A stretch of DNA of 49,448 bases. Source: CAZSVE01 sp964610175. Lineage in GTDB: Bacteria > Pseudomonadota > Gammaproteobacteria > HK1. The notes under the pieces are model-generated. The model was given only the letters and a program-made list of their open reading frames with translations. It had not been told where the DNA came from and ran no database searches. The stretch spans positions 1 to 49,448 of the forward strand of contig CAZSVE010000014.1 of assembly GCA_964610175.1 (NCBI GenBank). Direction: 5' to 3'. The stretch's first letter is position 1; each line of letters begins with the position of its first letter. Below, piece after piece: positions 1 through 8,673 of the stretch. The position numbers were made by a program, and so were the translations under genes.

Positions 1-67
1 CAAGTTGAAAATCAAGGGCCTCCATGAAATAAAGTACGCTTTAGTCGGATGAACCGTTTTTCTTTCT

Positions 68-228
68 CTAAAATTTCTTCGACATTTTGTTCAAGATTTC
101 ACGGGTAGCGGACTAGGCTTTTTTCCGAGACTGCGCTCGGAAAAAGAGGTTCTTCTCCAGAGAACAACAGAAACCAAAAAGCATCGAATATTAGCAAACT
201 TTGTTGTTACCAACATGTTTGCTTCTAA
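68..228 (+). repeat. Family C hairpin element, copy 1
   Basis: It contains a 10-bp stem TTTTTCCGAG / CTCGGAAAAA (120-129 and 136-145) with a 6-nt loop and ends in TTGTTGTTACCAACATG. The reverse complement of 12295-12430 matches over most of its length, and 48660-48775 carries a third copy. Confidence 0.75.
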
Positions 229-246
229 GGGTTAGCTAAGCGCCTA

Positions 247-350
247 AAGCCCCGCCTCGAACCGATGAAGCGTGATTTGGTGGTAGAGAAAAATTGGCGT
301 TTCGTGAAATTAGACTCATTTGCCAGGATGAGCGGGAAATAAACAAATTA
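247..350 (+). repeat. Family A dispersed element, copy 1
   Basis: Forward orientation. Recognised by CGCCTCGAACCGATGAAGCG at the left and TGAGCGGGAAATAAACAAA at the right. Its outer left palindrome (GCGAAGCTTCGC in other copies) is degraded. Confidence 0.75.
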
Positions 351-630
351 CTGAATTGGGCGACTTGCAGTTATTCAGTTATCCAGGAAATCTTGAACAA
401 AACGATCAAAAAATTTTGGTTCCGGCTTAGCCGGGTTGGGAATACCAGAAGTGAACAGGAGAACTTTACACGGCGATGTATATTCCTTCTGAAATTTACA
501 GCCAACCGCTTTTTCTCGATTTTCCGTTTTTGGTTTTGGCTATGCTGGGCTGGAATACGGATAAAAGGCGATGACTCTCGGGAATGCCAAGCTCTTCGAG
601 GATAAGGCAACGACATTTGAGGAGTAATGA

Positions 631-1089
631 TCACTGAGTTTGCGGATCCGGAGGCTCGATATTCAACGGGGAAGGCTGATCTTCGGGGATGATTTTCATG
701 GTGTCCCCCTTGATATGTTGTAATTTGCCGTCCTTGAAGAAGAGCGAGAGTTTGCTTTGCTTTCGATCGCCGCCGCCCGATTGAAAGCTATACACATAGT
801 CCCAGCGATCCCTATCGAAGGCGCTGACAATCAACGGAGTACCAAGAATAAAACGAACCTTTCTTTTGTCCATTCCCCTTTTTAGCTTATTCAACATCTC
901 TTGGGTAACCAAGTTTCCCTGTTGAATATCGATTTTGTAGACGATGTTAGGAACCTTGATATCGGGGATTTTGACGCTACTGCAACTGGTAGGTATTGCG
1001 ATCATCAGGATCGGTATCGAGTACCGCGCCCACCTTTTCACGGAATCGTTTCGTGTAGATAACCACGTTATATTTTTTTTTGCAGTCAT
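631..1089 (-). CDS. bamE: Outer membrane assembly lipoprotein BamE (SmpA/OmlA)
   Basis: Small lipoprotein of the BAM complex, which inserts beta-barrel proteins into the outer membrane. The 152-residue product has a basic, hydrophobic N-terminus followed by Cys36 in an IPTSC context, an imperfect lipobox that would be the lipidation site. The mature part has the BamE core in order: a YKIDIQQGN segment, a LKRGMDKRKVRFILGTP helix-loop, then DRWDYVYSFQ and a final strand pair SLFFKDGKLQHI. Length and motif order fit the family; the C-terminus adds a short Pro-rich tail. Met29 cannot be the start because it would remove the signal region. It lies convergent to nothing and about 90 bp beyond envC on the same strand, but a shared operon is not proven. 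Confidence 0.9.
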   Translation of the reverse strand: MTAKKNITWLSTRNDSVKRWARYSIPILMIAIPTSCSSVKIPDIKVPNIVYKIDIQQGNLVTQEMLNKLKRGMDKRKVRFILGTPLIVSAFDRDRWDYVYSFQSGGGDRKQSKLSLFFKDGKLQHIKGDTMKIIPEDQPSPLNIEPPDPQTQ

Positions 1090-1182
1090 AAGAAATTCTG
1101 AGTCTACGAATTTTGGCTTTGTGCAGGGTACAAGATAAGCCTACGAAAGGTATGATTATCGACGACAATCTGAATTTACCGG

Positions 1183-2439
1183 TTACGAATCAGTCATCGT
1201 CGATGGGGGCCTTTTACACCAATATGCCGGATTTTGGGGGGAACCTTGGTGCCGAATCTCGAAGTACAGACCATTATCGGTGTTGCCACCGCTGTTGCCG
1301 ACACTGGCGATGACGTCACCTGGTTCGACCGCGTCGCCGGTTTCCTTGTATAGGCTTTGGTTGTGACCATAAAGGCTCATGTATCCACCACCATGGTCGA
1401 TGATCATAAGCAATCCGAATCCTCGTAACCAGTCGGCGAAAGCCACCCGTCCATGGAAAACGGCATGTACTGGCTGACCGGCTTTGGCGGAGATCCATGC
1501 GCCCTGCCAGACGAGATTTCCCTGGTTGCGCTTTGTACCAAAGCTATGCCGGATGGAGCCGGCAGTCGGCCAATGCAAGCGTCCCTTGAGTGTGTGGAAG
1601 GGTTGTTGACCGGGAGTGTAGATATATTCCTGTTTGATATTCCTGATGAGTTTTTCCAGGCGGTTTTTATCTTGTTCAAGATGAACTAGGCGTTGGTTAT
1701 CCCGTGTAATTTCCCGAGAAAGCCTTGCGAGCGCCTCTTTTCGCTGGTGAAAGTGTTTCTCCACGTTATTTTTGGTTTTTGTCTTTGCACGCTTGAGTCC
1801 TTCCAGCACTATGGTTTCCTGGTCTATTTTCGTTTCCAACGAATGAATGCGATCGAGGCGTGATCGGATGGCATCGATTCGTTCGGCGCGTGCTCGATTG
1901 AAGTAGCCGTAATAGGTCAGGGTGCGCGTCAATGCGGATGGGTCCTCATGATTTAGGATTATTTTCAAGTAATCCTGGCGACCCATTGCATATGATATCC
2001 GTATCTGACGGGCAAGATCCTGACGTTGCATGGTCAACGCTTTGTTTTGTTTATTTCGCTGGTGACGTAAATTTCTCAACTGCCTTTGCTGCCGGTGGAG
2101 CCGGTTTTCGATTTCTCGCAATTCCGCCACCAGTTTCCCGATGGTAAGTTCCGTTTTTCGGAGTCGTTCTTGAATAGTGTCTCGCTCTGAACGCGCATCG
2201 GTAAGACGAGAAGACAAAAATTGGATCATCTTGTGAATCACCGTAAGTTTCGTTTCGGTGTCTTCTTGCGCGGTAACGGAATGGGCCCTTTCCGGTAGGG
2301 TGCCTATCGCGATACAAAAAATGAGGATGATTATCCTGAATGATGGGTTATCACCGATCATGGTCGGTTTGGATTGCAATCGGTCTGATGTGTCTTCTTG
2401 CGATATCATTGGCATCCAACTATCTGTACCCCTTATCAT
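1183..2439 (-). CDS. envC: Murein hydrolase activator EnvC, LytM/M23 domain
   Basis: Periplasmic divisome protein; in E. coli EnvC activates amidases AmiA and AmiB at the septum. The longest frame has 418 residues, but the secretion signal begins at Met27 (codon ending at 2361): FRIIILIFCIAIGTL then HSVTAQ, so translation probably starts there. Residues about 60-280 form a long charged coiled coil, as in EnvC. The C-terminal 120 residues are a LytM domain (IDHGGGYMSLYGHNQSLY ... VGNSGG ... GLYFEIRHQG). The last metal-binding HxH of active M23 peptidases is replaced by GLYFEIR, as expected for a non-catalytic activator. No clear Shine-Dalgarno decides the start. It is divergent from the ArsR gene. 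Confidence 0.9.
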   Translation of the reverse strand: MIRGTDSWMPMISQEDTSDRLQSKPTMIGDNPSFRIIILIFCIAIGTLPERAHSVTAQEDTETKLTVIHKMIQFLSSRLTDARSERDTIQERLRKTELTIGKLVAELREIENRLHRQQRQLRNLRHQRNKQNKALTMQRQDLARQIRISYAMGRQDYLKIILNHEDPSALTRTLTYYGYFNRARAERIDAIRSRLDRIHSLETKIDQETIVLEGLKRAKTKTKNNVEKHFHQRKEALARLSREITRDNQRLVHLEQDKNRLEKLIRNIKQEYIYTPGQQPFHTLKGRLHWPTAGSIRHSFGTKRNQGNLVWQGAWISAKAGQPVHAVFHGRVAFADWLRGFGLLMIIDHGGGYMSLYGHNQSLYKETGDAVEPGDVIASVGNSGGNTDNGLYFEIRHQGSPQNPAYWCKRPPSTMTDS

Positions 2440-2516
2440 TATTGTATAATTTTCTAAAATACTGAAACACGCTTTGGATATTTACAATCCGATAGACTTT
2501 TACGCATGATTTTTCC

Positions 2517-2831
2517 ATGAATGATACTGCTGTTGATGCGCTTATGGCGGAAGGGGATGAAATAGAGCGAGCATCCCGCTCTATGAAGGCGATTGCCCAT
2601 CCGTTGCGTCTTAGAATCCTTTGTACCTTGGGTGCCCAAGAGATCAGTGTGCACGATATTGTTGACCGGGTAGGAACTTCTCAAAGTAACATTTCACAGC
2701 ATCTTGCCATTCTCCGTGAAAAAGGGATCTTGGCAGCCAGAAAAGATGCAAACCGCGTTTATTACCGGGTCGGCGATTCACGTACACTTCGGCTTATCAG
2801 AATGATGCGTGAGATTTTTTGTGATACCTGA
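2517..2831 (+). CDS. ArsR-family regulator with SqrR/BigR/HlyU cysteine pair
   Basis: A 104-residue winged-helix repressor. The HTH lies at about residues 22-83 (AHPLRLRILCTL, SQSNISQHLAILREKGIL, VYYRV wing). Cysteines are at positions 36 (LRILC) and 102 (REIFC), 66 residues apart, the same spacing and context as the redox-active pair of SqrR (41/107), BigR and HlyU, which form a tetrasulfide bridge with persulfides. Metal-site motifs of SmtB/CadC type (ELCVCDL) are absent. It is followed after 49 bp by a rhodanese gene on the same strand. Inference: a sulfide/persulfide-responsive repressor of the downstream sulfurtransferase and perhaps of sulfur-oxidation genes elsewhere. Family assignment is firm; the ligand is inferred from spacing and context. 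Confidence 0.9.
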   Translation: MNDTAVDALMAEGDEIERASRSMKAIAHPLRLRILCTLGAQEISVHDIVDRVGTSQSNISQHLAILREKGILAARKDANRVYYRVGDSRTLRLIRMMREIFCDT

Positions 2832-2880
2832 ATTTATCCTCGGCTCGTAATCCCTTTGATTCCTATACGGAAACAGCAAC

Positions 2881-3303
2881 ATGGATCAAGTAATCGAGTT
2901 TGCCACAAATCATTGGTTTCTTACCTTGACATTGTTTACCGTGCTCGGTTTGTTGGCATGGATAACGGTGGCTCCCGGTGTTTTTGGTTCTGAACGAGTC
3001 AATCCGGTGGAGGCCGTCCGTCTCATCAATCATGAAGGCGCTGTCGTTTTGGACGTCAGGGCTGATAGCGAAATCGAAGAAGGGCGCATCCTCAACGCGA
3101 TACATATTCCGCAACCATCCCTGGCGAATCAGATAAAAAGACTGGAAAAATATCGCTCAAAACCTGTTATTGCGGTATGCCGCACAGGTGGTCGTTCGGC
3201 AAGCGCCTGCACAATGTTGCGAAAACATGGTTTCGAGCGAGTCTATAACCTGGGTGGTGGTGTAGTTGGTTGGCAAAGCGCCGGTCTTCCACTTGTGAAA
3301 TAA
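2881..3303 (+). CDS. Membrane-anchored rhodanese-like sulfurtransferase
   Basis: A 140-residue protein with one N-terminal membrane helix (about residues 13-33) and a single rhodanese domain. The active-site loop is VCRTGGRSAS with catalytic Cys100; the CxxGxR(S/A) type loop can carry a persulfide. The final AGLPLVK strand is typical of the domain. It corresponds in position and architecture to yibN of E. coli, upstream of (grxC-)secB-gpsA. Here it sits 49 bp downstream of the ArsR regulator, suggesting co-regulation by sulfide. The partner acceptor is unknown. Confidence 0.88.
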   Translation: MDQVIEFATNHWFLTLTLFTVLGLLAWITVAPGVFGSERVNPVEAVRLINHEGAVVLDVRADSEIEEGRILNAIHIPQPSLANQIKRLEKYRSKPVIAVCRTGGRSASACTMLRKHGFERVYNLGGGVVGWQSAGLPLVK

Positions 3304-3361
3304 CTTTCACAATCGTTATTCGATAAAGGTCGTTGGCCTTAAAACAGCGTTACGAAACATC

Positions 3362-3865
3362 ATGGCAGAATCCGAAAACAAAGATACAACGCAATCCGAT
3401 ACTAAGACTTCATCTGGTCAATTCGCTATCCACAGGATCTATACAAAAGATATCTCATTCGAGACGCCAAATTCACCGGGAATCTTCCGAGTCGACTGGC
3501 AGCCGAACTTGGACGTTCAGTTGTTTACCGATGCATTACGTCTTGATGCCGATTTATACGAGGTAATCGTGCGCATCACCGTTACGGTAAAAATCAAGGA
3601 TAAAACGGCTTTTCTTGCCGAAGTGAATCAAGCCGGTATTTTTGGTGTTGGTGAACTACAGGAAAACCACCTTAAACAGATATTGGGCAGTTTTTGTCCG
3701 AATATCCTGTTTCCTTACGCACGCGAGGCAATATCCGATCTCGTTAGCCGTGGTGGGTTTCCTCAACTTTTACTTGCACCGGTCAATTTCGACGCCATGT
3801 ATGCGAAACATTTGCAAGAAACCCAGGCTAATGATGTTCAATCCGTAAATTCGGATGCTGCGTAA
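3362..3865 (+). CDS. secB: Protein-export chaperone SecB
   Basis: Cytosolic tetrameric chaperone that keeps preproteins unfolded and hands them to SecA. The product has 167 residues, close to the usual length. Family segments are present: QRIYTKDISFETPN-like (IYTKDISFETPNSPGIF), VRITVTVKI, FLAEVNQAGIF, and the C-terminal half with CPNILFPYAREAISDLVSRGGFPQLLLAPVNFDALY-like sequence. The position between the rhodanese and gpsA matches gammaproteobacterial gene order, except that the grxC gene usually found upstream is missing. Confidence 0.97.
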   Translation: MAESENKDTTQSDTKTSSGQFAIHRIYTKDISFETPNSPGIFRVDWQPNLDVQLFTDALRLDADLYEVIVRITVTVKIKDKTAFLAEVNQAGIFGVGELQENHLKQILGSFCPNILFPYAREAISDLVSRGGFPQLLLAPVNFDAMYAKHLQETQANDVQSVNSDAA

Positions 3866-3918
3866 CTTGGCTCGAGATCGGGCGGCGGACGAGGTGAAGC
3901 GTTCAATGCCCTGATTTG

Positions 3919-4030
3919 ATTTGTTTATTTCCCGCTTAGCTTCGCAAATGAGTCACCATTTTACAAAACACTAATTTTGCTTTACCAATGCTAAATCATG
4001 CCTTGTCGGTTTGAGGCGAAGCTTTGCTAA
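3919..4030 (-). repeat. Family A element, copy 2
   Basis: Reverse orientation, between secB and gpsA. Recognised by TTGTTTATTTCCCGCT at the left and GAGGCGAAGCTTTGCT at the right. Confidence 0.85.
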
Positions 4031-4107
4031 TAACTGAATTTTCCGATTCGGGATCGACAGTAACGATGTCGGTTCCCCGTTAAACCACAATCGAAGATAG
4101 TTTTGCC

Positions 4108-5130
4108 GTGCGCAGCATCAACGTTTCGAATACTCGCCCCATCGCCGTATTGGGCGCGGGTGCGTGGGGAACAGCACTAGCGATCCTACTTGCCCGAAAC
4201 GGAGAGCCGACAATCCTTTGGAGTTGGGAAGCCGACCATGCGCAGGAGTTATGTAAAGATCGGCATAACAGGCGTTTTTTGCCGAATTATCCTTTCCCGT
4301 CCTTGTTATCGATTACCGCGGATCTCACCGATGTTCTTTCTTCGGCACGACACATCCTGATTGCCGTACCAAGCTACGCCTTTCGAGAGGTATTGGAATC
4401 CGCGGTATCGATGTTTACTGCTAGCCCACGGATTGCCTGGGCAACCAAGGGCTTTGAGCCGGGGAGCGGACGGTTGCTGCACCAGGTCGTAGCGGATATC
4501 GTAGGTTCCGATACCGCCGTGGCCATACTTTCGGGTCCAACCTTTGCCGCTGAAGTGGCCCATGATCTTCCGACAGCGATGACCGTTGCATCGACCGATG
4601 ATTCGTTTGCCCAAGATTTATCAATATCCCTGCACAGTCGGAGATTTCGTGTCTATACGAGTAGAGACATCATTGGGGTACAGGTTGGTGGGGCCGTCAA
4701 GAATATTCTAGCCATCGCCGCAGGGGCCGCTGACGGACTCGGTTTCGGTGCTAACGCACGCGCTGGATTGATTACACGAGGGCTTGCCGAGCTAACGCGG
4801 TTCGGTATGGCACTTGGTGGCGAACGCGAGACTTTTATGGGCTTTGCGGGACTCGGTGATCTCGTGCTCACCTGTACCGATGATCAGTCTCGTAATCGTC
4901 GTCTGGGGCTGGCGCTTGCCAAAGGAAAGTCCCTGAATGATGCTAAAAGCAGCATTGGGCAGGTAATCGAAGGGATCGATTCCACGCGTGTGGTAATCGA
5001 TTTAGCACGTCGCCACGGCACCGAAATGCCTATCGCTGAACAGGTACACAAGGTACTTTTTGAAAATGTCTCTCCCCTTGATGCCGTGAATGTCTTGTTG
5101 GCCCGATCAGCAAGATCGGAAAGCCTATGA
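4108..5130 (+). CDS. gpsA: NAD(P)H-dependent glycerol-3-phosphate dehydrogenase
   Basis: Reduces dihydroxyacetone phosphate to sn-glycerol 3-phosphate, the backbone of phospholipids; cytoplasmic. The 340-residue protein has the N-terminal Rossmann motif GAGAWGTALA (Gly16, Gly18, Gly21), then ATKGFE, LSGPTFAAEVA, the GGAVKNILAIAAG segment with catalytic Lys198, and GFAGLGDLVLTCTDDQSRNRRLG. All family signatures are intact. The start is GTG; no in-frame ATG precedes the nucleotide-binding fold. Confidence 0.97.
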   Translation: MRSINVSNTRPIAVLGAGAWGTALAILLARNGEPTILWSWEADHAQELCKDRHNRRFLPNYPFPSLLSITADLTDVLSSARHILIAVPSYAFREVLESAVSMFTASPRIAWATKGFEPGSGRLLHQVVADIVGSDTAVAILSGPTFAAEVAHDLPTAMTVASTDDSFAQDLSISLHSRRFRVYTSRDIIGVQVGGAVKNILAIAAGAADGLGFGANARAGLITRGLAELTRFGMALGGERETFMGFAGLGDLVLTCTDDQSRNRRLGLALAKGKSLNDAKSSIGQVIEGIDSTRVVIDLARRHGTEMPIAEQVHKVLFENVSPLDAVNVLLARSARSESL

Positions 5131-5807
5131 AAAATGATGACGTCGAGTTTTCATCGATCCCCTGACAATGACAAGGGGTATTCCAGTAACAGGAAGAGTA
5201 CGCCAAGACGGGATATAGAGATGAATCCAAAGGACAATATGGCCCTGTGGCTTCGATTCAAGTTTTCGACTGCTACTTTTGATCCCCCATGGTACCTTGG
5301 TCGACAGTCTAGCGAAACTTTACTAGGCACATTATCGATAAAGGCCGGTACTCCTGGATGTCACATGAATGTGACGCTGGAAGCATAGTCTTTCAGGGTG
5401 GCATCCTGCTCTTCGATGTATCGGAAAGCGAAATTTCCCAAAAACTTGTCCTAAAGGCGACATCACGTTGAAAAATTTTCGATAACACAATCGAGAAATT
5501 CATCGTTTTGGCTTTACTTGTTTCTTTCCCGCTCATCTTCACAAATGAGTCGAATTTTACGAAGCATTAGTTTTGGTTTACCGATGCCAAGTCATGTTTT
5601 ATCGGTTTGAGGTGAAGCTTCGCTAGCAGGTTAGTAGGTTAAGGTTGCCTCTTTCCAAATCTGAAGTACCGTACGACAATTTGGGCTTTGCTGGATTTCC
5701 TTGTACACTGCGTGCGCGTTCTATAGTCGTATATTCGCCTCGTAGTCAACACTGCCCTATAGTCAAGACTATCGAACCCGAACATCCACATACCGGAAAT
5801 TTCCATC
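5131..5807. other. Intergenic stretch between gpsA and ppiD
   Basis: An 84-codon frame at 5134-5388 has no recognisable domain and no Shine-Dalgarno sequence, so it is not called a gene. The only recognisable feature is the family A copy at 5518-5628. Confidence 0.6.
5518..5628 (-). repeat. Family A element, copy 3
   Basis: Reverse orientation: CTTGTTTCTTTCCCGCTC at the left, GAGGTGAAGCTTCGCTAG at the right. Confidence 0.85.
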
Positions 5808-7754
5808 ATGTTGCAAGATATTCGTGACCGCGCCCAAGGCTGGATTGCTTGGTTGGTGGTCTTGTTTATCAGCATCCCATTTGCCCTTTGGGGGGTACAT
5901 GAATACTTGGGTTCGGATCCCAATATCCCCGTTGCCGAAATCGACGGCGATGAATTAGGCCTAAGGGCATTCCAACAGGCGTATCGTCAGCGCCAAACGC
6001 AACTCCAAAACCTTTTTGGTACGGATTTCGATTTCCGCATCCTGGATGAAAAAGAACTCAAAAAAAGCACTTTGAATGAGCTGATTCACGAGGAAGTATT
6101 GTTACGGAGGGGAACCGACGAGGGGCTTCGTATCGGAGATGAGCAGCTGGCCGAAGTCATTCAGTCCCAACAAGATTTCCAGGACGAAGGTCGCTTCTCC
6201 GATGCCCTATACCAACAATGGTTGCGCATGTCTGGGTACACTGCAAATGGCTTCGAGCACGAGTATCGACGTGCCCTTCTCATCGATCAGATTCGAAGAG
6301 CCATTATAGAAACCGCGTTGGTCAGTGAGAAAGATGTCGAAAACACACTTAAACTAAAGGCCCAAAAAAGGATCGTTAGCCTGCTCACCATACCGAAAAC
6401 CCGCTACTTGGGGAATCAAGTTACGGAAGAGGCTATCTTTGATTATTATGAAACCAATCGGGCCGAATTCGCTACGACGGAACGTATCAGTGTCAACTAT
6501 CTGGAACTCTCTCTGGATGATTTAGCGGATGTCTCCGAGCCCACGGAGGAAGATCTCCATACCTTGTACGAGAATCAAAAGGCAGATTATATCGAGCCCG
6601 AGCAGCGTCAGGTGCGTCATATCCTTATTGGTTTGGAGCCTGATGCGGATGAAACTACTGTAGCCGCAGCTCGCGAGAAGTTGGAAAAGATCAAGCTGCG
6701 TTTGAAAAAAGGAGATGCGTTCGAGGATTTGGCAAAAGAATATTCGGAAGATATCGCTTCCTCGTCCCGAGGGGGAGATCTCGGCTTCTTCGGGCCGGGT
6801 GTTATGGATCCCCAGTTCGAGACGGCGGTATATTCCCTTGTGCAAGGCGAAATCAGTGAAGCAGTTCGATCCCGATTCGGTTTACACCTCATCGAATTGA
6901 CGGGGATCCGTCCAAGCACCGTACATCTATTCGAAGAGGTTCGTGAAAAATTACGACAGGATTTTCAGCGCCATCGAAAGGAGCAGCAATTCTTCGACCA
7001 AGCCGAGCAACTTGCTAGTTTGACCTTCGAGAACCCAGATACCTTGGCGGTTGCAGCAGACGCCCTGGGGCTTGCCGTCAAGGAAACCGGGTTTTTCGAT
7101 CGCGCCGGTTCGGAGCATTTCGGTGGCGAGAGATCCGGCAACGACACGCCCAATGAGATCATAAAGAATAACAAGTTTATCGAGGCTGCGTTTAGTGAAG
7201 ATGTGTTGAACGACGAGAACAATAGTGAGCCTGTCGAGTTGAGTGAATATCGGGTTGTTGTACTCCACAAAAAAGATCACCAACCGGCGTCGCCAAAGCC
7301 TATCGAGATGGTACGCGATGAGATATCGGCTATTCTTGATGACAATCAGGCTCTGGAACGGGCTACGCAACTGGGAAAACGGTTGGTGATACAGCTGCAA
7401 AACAGCGCAGATCTAGTGTCGATTGGCAAGACTCACGAACTCACCTTGCGACAGAACGTCGAAATCGACCGTGAAGGCATCAGTGAAACGCGTGAAATCA
7501 CGAATAAGGTGTTCCGTATGGCGCATCCGGACAGCAACCATATTGTCTATGACAGCCTCACGACTACCGCGGGAGACTTTATTGTGATTGCACTACACGA
7601 GGTAATCGATGGGGATCCTGCGGATAACGACACGGCTCTCCGTAGCGCGACCCGAAATTCTTTGGCCAGCACGTATGGTAGCGAGGAATATCGAACCTAT
7701 GTTCGTACTCTGCGATCCGGCGCAGAAATCCGTCTCTACGAGAACAACTTATAG
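5808..7754 (+). CDS. ppiD: Periplasmic folding factor PpiD (SurA-N/parvulin)
   Basis: Inner-membrane-anchored chaperone near the Sec translocon exit. The 648-residue product starts with a short cytoplasmic tail and one membrane helix (about residues 12-32), followed by a SurA-N-like helical region, one parvulin rotamase domain (about 268-366: RQVRHILIG, FEDLAKEYSED, GGDLGFFGPG, RFGLHLIELTG) and a long helical C-terminal part. Architecture and length match PpiD (E. coli 623). A GGAA sequence lies about 8 nt before the ATG. It is followed by folD 58 bp downstream; lon/hupB, its usual upstream neighbours, are absent. Confidence 0.93.
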   Translation: MLQDIRDRAQGWIAWLVVLFISIPFALWGVHEYLGSDPNIPVAEIDGDELGLRAFQQAYRQRQTQLQNLFGTDFDFRILDEKELKKSTLNELIHEEVLLRRGTDEGLRIGDEQLAEVIQSQQDFQDEGRFSDALYQQWLRMSGYTANGFEHEYRRALLIDQIRRAIIETALVSEKDVENTLKLKAQKRIVSLLTIPKTRYLGNQVTEEAIFDYYETNRAEFATTERISVNYLELSLDDLADVSEPTEEDLHTLYENQKADYIEPEQRQVRHILIGLEPDADETTVAAAREKLEKIKLRLKKGDAFEDLAKEYSEDIASSSRGGDLGFFGPGVMDPQFETAVYSLVQGEISEAVRSRFGLHLIELTGIRPSTVHLFEEVREKLRQDFQRHRKEQQFFDQAEQLASLTFENPDTLAVAADALGLAVKETGFFDRAGSEHFGGERSGNDTPNEIIKNNKFIEAAFSEDVLNDENNSEPVELSEYRVVVLHKKDHQPASPKPIEMVRDEISAILDDNQALERATQLGKRLVIQLQNSADLVSIGKTHELTLRQNVEIDREGISETREITNKVFRMAHPDSNHIVYDSLTTTAGDFIVIALHEVIDGDPADNDTALRSATRNSLASTYGSEEYRTYVRTLRSGAEIRLYENNL

Positions 7755-7812
7755 TGGGAATAATAAAATCTATTTTCCACAACCATTTTAGAATAGGTCA
7801 TACGCACGATCA

Positions 7813-8673
7813 GTGAGCGCACGATTACTTGACGGTAAGGCAATCGCCGAGAATATTCTCTCTTCTTTGCGCGAACGTGTGATGCAGCGTATCCGTGCCG
7901 GTGGTTCCCAACCTGGACTTGCCGTGATACTGGTTGGTAGGGATCCTGCCTCTGAAGTATATGTTCGAAATAAGCGTCGTGCGTGCGAGCAGTCCAACAT
8001 CCGATCTGTTGCCTATGATCTGCCTATATCCGTATCGGAGGATTATCTTGTCGGCCTCATTGATACCTTGAATGAAGACTCGGAAATACATGGGATTTTG
8101 GTCCAATTACCACTACCGGCGCACATCGATCCGGAAGTGGTTATCGAACGCATCTTGCCGGGTAAAGACGTCGATGGATTTCATCCATACAATGTAGGCC
8201 GCTTGGCGCTTGGGGTTGCGCATTTTCGCCCTTGCACATCGCAAGGCATTATGACACTTCTGGAAAATACTAATGAACCACTCAAGGGACGCGATGCCGT
8301 CGTCGTTGGTCACTCTGCCATTGTTGGTCGCCCTATGTCCCTAGAACTGTTGGCGGCTGAATGTACCGTTACCATTTGCCACCGCGAAACGCGAGACTTG
8401 GCATCCAAGATCAAATCGGCGGAAATCCTCGTGGTCTCGGTGGGTAAGCCAAGTCTGATCCCCGGATCTTGGATACGAAAGGGGGCAATCGTCATTGATG
8501 TCGGCATCAATCGCTTGCACGATGGAAAGATTGTCGGTGATGTAATGTTCCGGGAGGCGCGAGAACGCGCCGCCTGGATTACCCCGGTTCCAGGTGGTGT
8601 AGGCCCCATGACGGTAGCTACCTTGCTCGCGAACACGCTGATGGCGGCAGAGATGGATGGAAAAAATAGGTAG
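7813..8673 (+). CDS. folD: Methylenetetrahydrofolate dehydrogenase/cyclohydrolase
   Basis: Bifunctional one-carbon enzyme converting 5,10-methylene-THF to 10-formyl-THF via methenyl-THF. The 286-residue protein has the catalytic Tyr50-x3-Lys54 pair (EVYVRNKRRACE), HGILVQLPLP, PGKDVDGFHP, PCTSQGIM, the NADP-binding VVVGHSAIVGRPM and the C-terminal PVPGGVGPMTVATL. Complete and canonical. Start is GTG at 7813. Confidence 0.97.
   Translation: MSARLLDGKAIAENILSSLRERVMQRIRAGGSQPGLAVILVGRDPASEVYVRNKRRACEQSNIRSVAYDLPISVSEDYLVGLIDTLNEDSEIHGILVQLPLPAHIDPEVVIERILPGKDVDGFHPYNVGRLALGVAHFRPCTSQGIMTLLENTNEPLKGRDAVVVGHSAIVGRPMSLELLAAECTVTICHRETRDLASKIKSAEILVVSVGKPSLIPGSWIRKGAIVIDVGINRLHDGKIVGDVMFREARERAAWITPVPGGVGPMTVATLLANTLMAAEMDGKNR

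Larger units (their letters stand above)
1..630. other. Gene-free left edge made of dispersed repeats
   Basis: No convincing gene is seen before bamE. The stretch holds a family C hairpin element (68-228), a family A element (247-350) and a short family B piece (about 385-440, with the palindromic CCGGCTTAGCCGG core). The open frames here translate repeat sequence and show no protein-like conservation. Confidence 0.7.

Noticed and set aside
118..146. Family C hairpins as intrinsic terminators
   Set aside because: The A/T runs belong to the stem arms themselves and no unpaired T-run follows on either strand.
5134..5388. 84-codon frame after gpsA
   Set aside because: No domain or ribosome site, next to a family A element.
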